Shown here: piece after piece, positions 40,300 to 43,630 of the stretch | How the letters are laid out: each line of letters begins with the position of its first letter | How positions within the stretch are numbered: position 1 is the first letter of the stretch | NCBI GenBank assembly: GCA_008704415.1 | Contig: VXIS01000369.1 | Coordinates: forward strand, 1-43,630 | Reading direction: 5' to 3' | DNA: 43,630 bases | DNA from: Sphaerosporella brunnea | Taxonomy: Eukaryota; Ascomycota; Pezizomycetes; Pezizales; Pyronemataceae | The notes under the pieces: generated by a model | What the model saw: the letters and a program-made list of their open reading frames with translations, nothing else | Told to the model about the DNA's origin: nothing | Database searches by the model: none | Translations under genes and position numbers: made by a program

Positions 40300-40669
40300 G
40301 AACCAGAAGCTTACCGTTCTGACTCCAGAGCTTGTCGACCGTACCTTTCAGCTCGAGTACAACCGTGACCAAACTGGCCATGCTGGCATCGTATCCTTCC
40401 TTGAAGGCGGCGAAATGAAGACCCAAGAGTCCTTCGATATCGGCGTGGAGGGGGGCCCGGAGGGGAGTCCGCGCCCGCGTCCGCATCTCCGCCTCGCCTG
40501 TTGCCGTGTGTGGAGGTGGGTTCTGCAACACCGTCCACTCATCGAGCAAACGGGGATCATTGCACTGTACCAACCCTCTTGTGGAGTTCAAGAGAATCTC
40601 GCGGCGAGTGAAGCGTTGGCGTTGCTGGTAAGCTCGAAGCGAGTGGGGTGTCGCGAGAATGCATTCCAA
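40300..40669 (-). CDS. Possible N-terminal exon of a minus-strand gene
   Basis: An ATG at 40,669 starts MECILATPHSLRAYQQRQRF. Further on come LLGLHFAAFKEGYDASMASL and VVLELKGTVDKLWSQN, an amphipathic helical stretch. The frame stays open to 39,311 but beyond about 40,290 it overlaps the more convincing plus-strand remnant. I report only the upstream part. No domain recognised. Confidence 0.3.
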
Positions 40670-41419
40670 TCAACAAAAACCGTTTGGGCCGTCTAAATTC
40701 CTGATTCTGGCGACTGACTGTCCAATGTCCATGTTTCCAATTTACGGCCCTGCATAACGCGTAGTACAAACCCTGCGGGTGAATGCGCACCTGGAGCTTG
40801 AGAACAACTACAACAATTGCATACCTTGCCCCAGAAACAAAAGATAAATGATCAGAGCAATTACCGCTGGCCCAACGTATTGTGCGCACTTTGCACATTT
40901 CGGTGTTGGGCCGGAAGAAGGGGAATACATGATCCGATGTAAACGTCCTTGTGCAAAATGAATGTGCTGGGTCACCACAGATCCTTTGCCGGCAGATCAA
41001 CAGGCCCATTAATTCGGATGAAGCATGGAACACAACACGTGTCGCCCCCCACACCATTGACACTGCTTGCGCCCTGGAGGAGGAAGCCCTTGACGCCCTT
41101 GTTACGCAGTCGAGTGAGGTTTACTCTCATTCTGACTGGTGGCTATGTCTCTCCGCGACACCGACAGTACCTTACCCTTCTGCTTGCTAGTCCACTCACC
41201 GCGATGGCTGCGCTGCTTGTGGCGTCTACAGCAGTCAAACCAAGTGACTGAACCTCTAGATAGCCGCCGTGAATACGCAAACAGCTCGCACGGCTATGTA
41301 GTCTGGTTGACAGGTCTTCTCGATTGCCGTCTTGGCTTTGCCGCTGGCCTCACTGGGGGATTACCACCACAGCCCTAGCCTACCACCGGCCTGAGTCCAG
41401 CATCTCCGTGGTTTTATCA
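40670..41419. other. No gene recognised
   Basis: A minus frame (41,063-40,557) and several plus frames overlap; none carries a recognisable motif or a repeat from elsewhere in the window. Confidence 0.3.
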
Positions 41420-41694
41420 CATCCATCCAGTGTTCATAACAGCCGGCCCAACAAGCGCGGCTGTGCGAGCGCGCGCTGCCGGACTGGGACTGAGGTGAAC
41501 ATGACATGCAACCATCACTTTGAACCTCGTCACGTCGGAAACCGAAGAGTGTTTCTGTGGAGCTGTGGATCCATTCCCCATAGCGCATGATCACGGCATA
41601 CGTGGGAAGCCGGCCAGCCAGCCCAAACCGCGCGCGCGCGGCTTTTCGAACACCCCCGACGCGCGGGCTGGGTATTAGGAACACTGCATCCATC
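41420..41694. mobile_element. 259-bp hAT MITE with exact 8-bp TSD
   Basis: The element runs 41,428-41,686 and is flanked on both sides by CATCCATC (41,420-41,427 and 41,687-41,694). The ends are CAGTGTTCATAACAGCCGGC and, inverted, CAGTGTTCCTAATACCCAGC. It contains a CGCGCGCGCGCG tract near 41,626-41,640. No coding. It belongs with 3,211-3,665 by its ends but is shorter. Confidence 0.88.
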
Positions 41695-41814
41695 TGGGCC
41701 GGAGCACTTTAGCTTTAGTGCTGGCGTCACCCCTAGGACCGGGCCGGACGTGATCACTGTCTCCAACGTCATGCGGTTGCTGAGTTCGGTGGTTGCGGGT
41801 GCCGCTGTTGCTGA

Positions 41815-42240
41815 GCTTCGGGTGTGTTTACTCTCAATGGAGTGAGCTCAAGCTGACCGATATAGGGCATGAAAGGAAGCTCATCCTCACCGTGTATTCA
41901 AATCTATCCCCCGATGGACGGTTGTCATGGTGAGTCCTGTGGTCAAAATGAGCTACCGGCCTCTATTCTCTATGGAATGAGCTCCAACTCACAGATATAA
42001 AGAATCAAAGGACGCTCATCCTCGGCGTACAATGAAATCTATCCCCACATGGATGGTTGTCATGTGGTCTCCTGTGGTCAAACTGAGCTACCGTCCTTTA
42101 CTCTCAATGGAATGAGCTCAAGCTGACAGATATAGGGCATGAAAGTAAGCTCATCCTCACCGTGTATTCAAATCTATCCCCCCATCAATGGTTGTCATGT
42201 GGGGTGGCCCCGCGGATGGTCCTGTGGCACTCCGGGTGAT
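41815..42240 (+). repeat. Satellite locus G, short 135-bp variant
   Basis: GATATAG-type landmarks fall at 41,859, 41,994 and 42,129, exactly 135 bp apart twice. Units lack part of the GGCCCCGCGGxxGGTCC segment between ATGGTTGTCATG and CCTGTGGTCAAAATGAGC. The deletion is shared by the first units but not the last one, which keeps GGGGTGGCCCCGCGGATGG. Confidence 0.9.
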
Positions 42241-43630
42241 GGCACGTTCGAGTAGTAGAATCCTGTCTTGGTATCGTTAATAGACACGTGCAGAGCCATA
42301 TTGAATCTGCGGGTTCACATGAAGGGGGAGGCCCTGCTACCCATAGGGTGTACAAACCTTTTCTCCACCGTGGACGCCCAAGATTGAATTTGTGGAATAG
42401 ATCATGATGTGATCGGCTGTTCGATCTTCATGCATTGTGTACTAACAATGTGGATGGAAAGTCGGCGAATTTTTGATCACCAAGAACCGCCTCCACAGGG
42501 CCATGTTCTTTAGGACATAATTGGTGTAGGGAGAATGTTCATGTGATAGAGTGTGATCTATTCTGTGCCTTCCTTCACATTCAGTATCATTACCATTGGC
42601 AGAGCCGAAAAATAGTTAAATGACTTTACCACCGGGTGGGTGGACGGTTGGTGCCAATCTCCGGTGCATACGGATCCTCTACATCGACATCTGCAGTGAG
42701 CACTGCAGGACGAATATACCGGGAGGGCTGCCGTCAGTTGGGCACCACCTCCATGGTATGGTATCCCGTCCTCTGCCCGTCACACCCACACTTCACCGTC
42801 CCACAGCAACGACATCCTGCACACTTCACCGTCCTGGTTCACATGCTGCCCAAAAACAACAAGTCAACGTACGCATGTCCGAGAAATAGTGAAGTGCTAA
42901 ACATCAGCCTGCGTGCTCCGACATGTGTTGAGCCAGCTTTCGCCGCAGCTTGAAACAGTCTGCAGGATTGATGCCGAAAATAGTTCACACATCTGGTGTT
43001 GTTGCGGTGGTCAGCAGAGCACACAATAAGTGGTGTAGCCGGTGAGCGGTGCAGGTAGTGAGCGGACCTCGCGACGGTAATCAAACCTTTGGTTGTGTTG
43101 TGTTGAGTGGGGGCGGAGCGCAAGTTGTCCGGGGGATGTTATGACTAACCGAAAGGAGGATATGTCCAAGCGGAGGGTCTATTGGTGGAGGAGCTCTTGT
43201 CTGTGTGGACGATCTTGTGGTTCACGAAGGTGATCGAGAGCAACAACACACACAATAGAGAGAGATTGCCCTTGAATTTGTTCCTTTTCTCGTCCCCGGC
43301 TTGATTTCCCCCTCACTATCTGTTTAGTGGTTTTTCAACGTGACGTAAACGATTCGTTGTTGTAGCCTGTGGTCGTCAAGGAATGGATGCGAAATGTACC
43401 TCGCGAGGTACAATTTTTTTCTGGACGCTTTGCTAGGGAGTCTTTGGGCACGTCCGTTTCACAAGCCGAGCTTTTCTTCTGTTACAAATTTCCCGGAGTT
43501 GAGCGAAACTGAAGGACCCCTGCTACCAGACGAAATGCTCCATTTTCCGGGTTTCCAAAAGCGCCCGAAAACATGTGGCTGTCAGAAATCAGGGGAATCA
43601 ATTCTTAAACCTATCCGGATCTTAGCCACA
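42241..43630. other. No gene recognised; palindrome at 43,395-43,412
   Basis: Short frames only. TGTACCTCGCGAGGTACA (43,395-43,412) is a perfect 18-bp palindrome. The last 600 bp is A/T-richer than the rest and could be a promoter or repeat, but no copy is present elsewhere in the window. Confidence 0.4.

Noticed and set aside
1..43630. tRNA or rRNA genes
   Set aside because: Scanning by eye for box-B-like GGTTCGA words with cloverleaf context gave no convincing candidate; a covariance-model search would be decisive.

Overview
The window reads as nuclear DNA of a filamentous fungus, most likely a mushroom-forming basidiomycete (Agaricomycete). This is inferred from the degenerate Tad-type LINE, the hAT, Ty1/copia and LTR debris, an HNH protein and a kinase-like protein of types I know from Agaricomycetes, splice-donor-like GTGAGT sites, and the absence of bacterial or phage gene organisation. 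I cannot name the species. I see no long intact housekeeping gene. The window is an accessory, repeat-dense, decayed region, and most long open frames lie in pseudogenes or are chance frames in GC-rich DNA.

Layout. 1-1,680 and 5,878-7,420 are two minus-strand copies of an uncharacterised multicopy gene family sharing the motif LYTFGTS. Each has a solo LTR of one family in its 5' region. The first also carries a 308-bp hAT element whose empty insertion site survives in the second copy. 2,337-3,123 and 3,211-3,665 are two hAT-type non-autonomous elements with exact 8-bp target duplications. 4,122-5,690 holds broken acidic-protein coding fragments. 8,485-9,160 is the first of seven loci of a ~158-bp satellite. 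10,065-12,500 holds an HNH-nuclease-like gene fragment bracketed by two ends of one hAT family. 13,700-15,592 ends in a kinase-like pseudogene. 17,700-19,300 carries a hairpin, direct repeats, more satellite and a hAT end.

19,899-22,353 is a minus-strand Tad-type LINE with ORF1 zinc knuckles and an ORF2 endonuclease. It is full of stops and frameshifts and ends before the reverse transcriptase. 22,610-24,344 is satellite followed by a 916-bp hAT element that keeps the C-terminal end of its transposase. 25,580-28,790 contains satellite, a fragment of the LYTFGTS 5' module, three partial copies of an unknown gene around a 33-bp minisatellite, and a copia LTR/primer site/gag fragment. 29,000-34,170 holds only weak open frames. 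34,173-35,214 pairs a 91-bp tandem array with a tyrosine-recombinase pseudogene. 35,585-37,064 is satellite followed by a hAT-like TIR pair. 37,246-37,895 is a third LYTFGTS copy. 38,640-40,670 contains further gene fragments. 41,428-41,686 is another hAT MITE, followed by the last satellite array. The final 1.4 kb is unannotated.

The parts do not form a working pathway. They record successive insertions: hAT elements into older repeats, LTRs into gene 5' regions, and several element fragments that begin or end exactly at satellite blocks. The best candidates for something undescribed are the LYTFGTS family with its conserved upstream module, the dispersed satellite at element junctions, and the recombinase pseudogene beside its 91-bp array.
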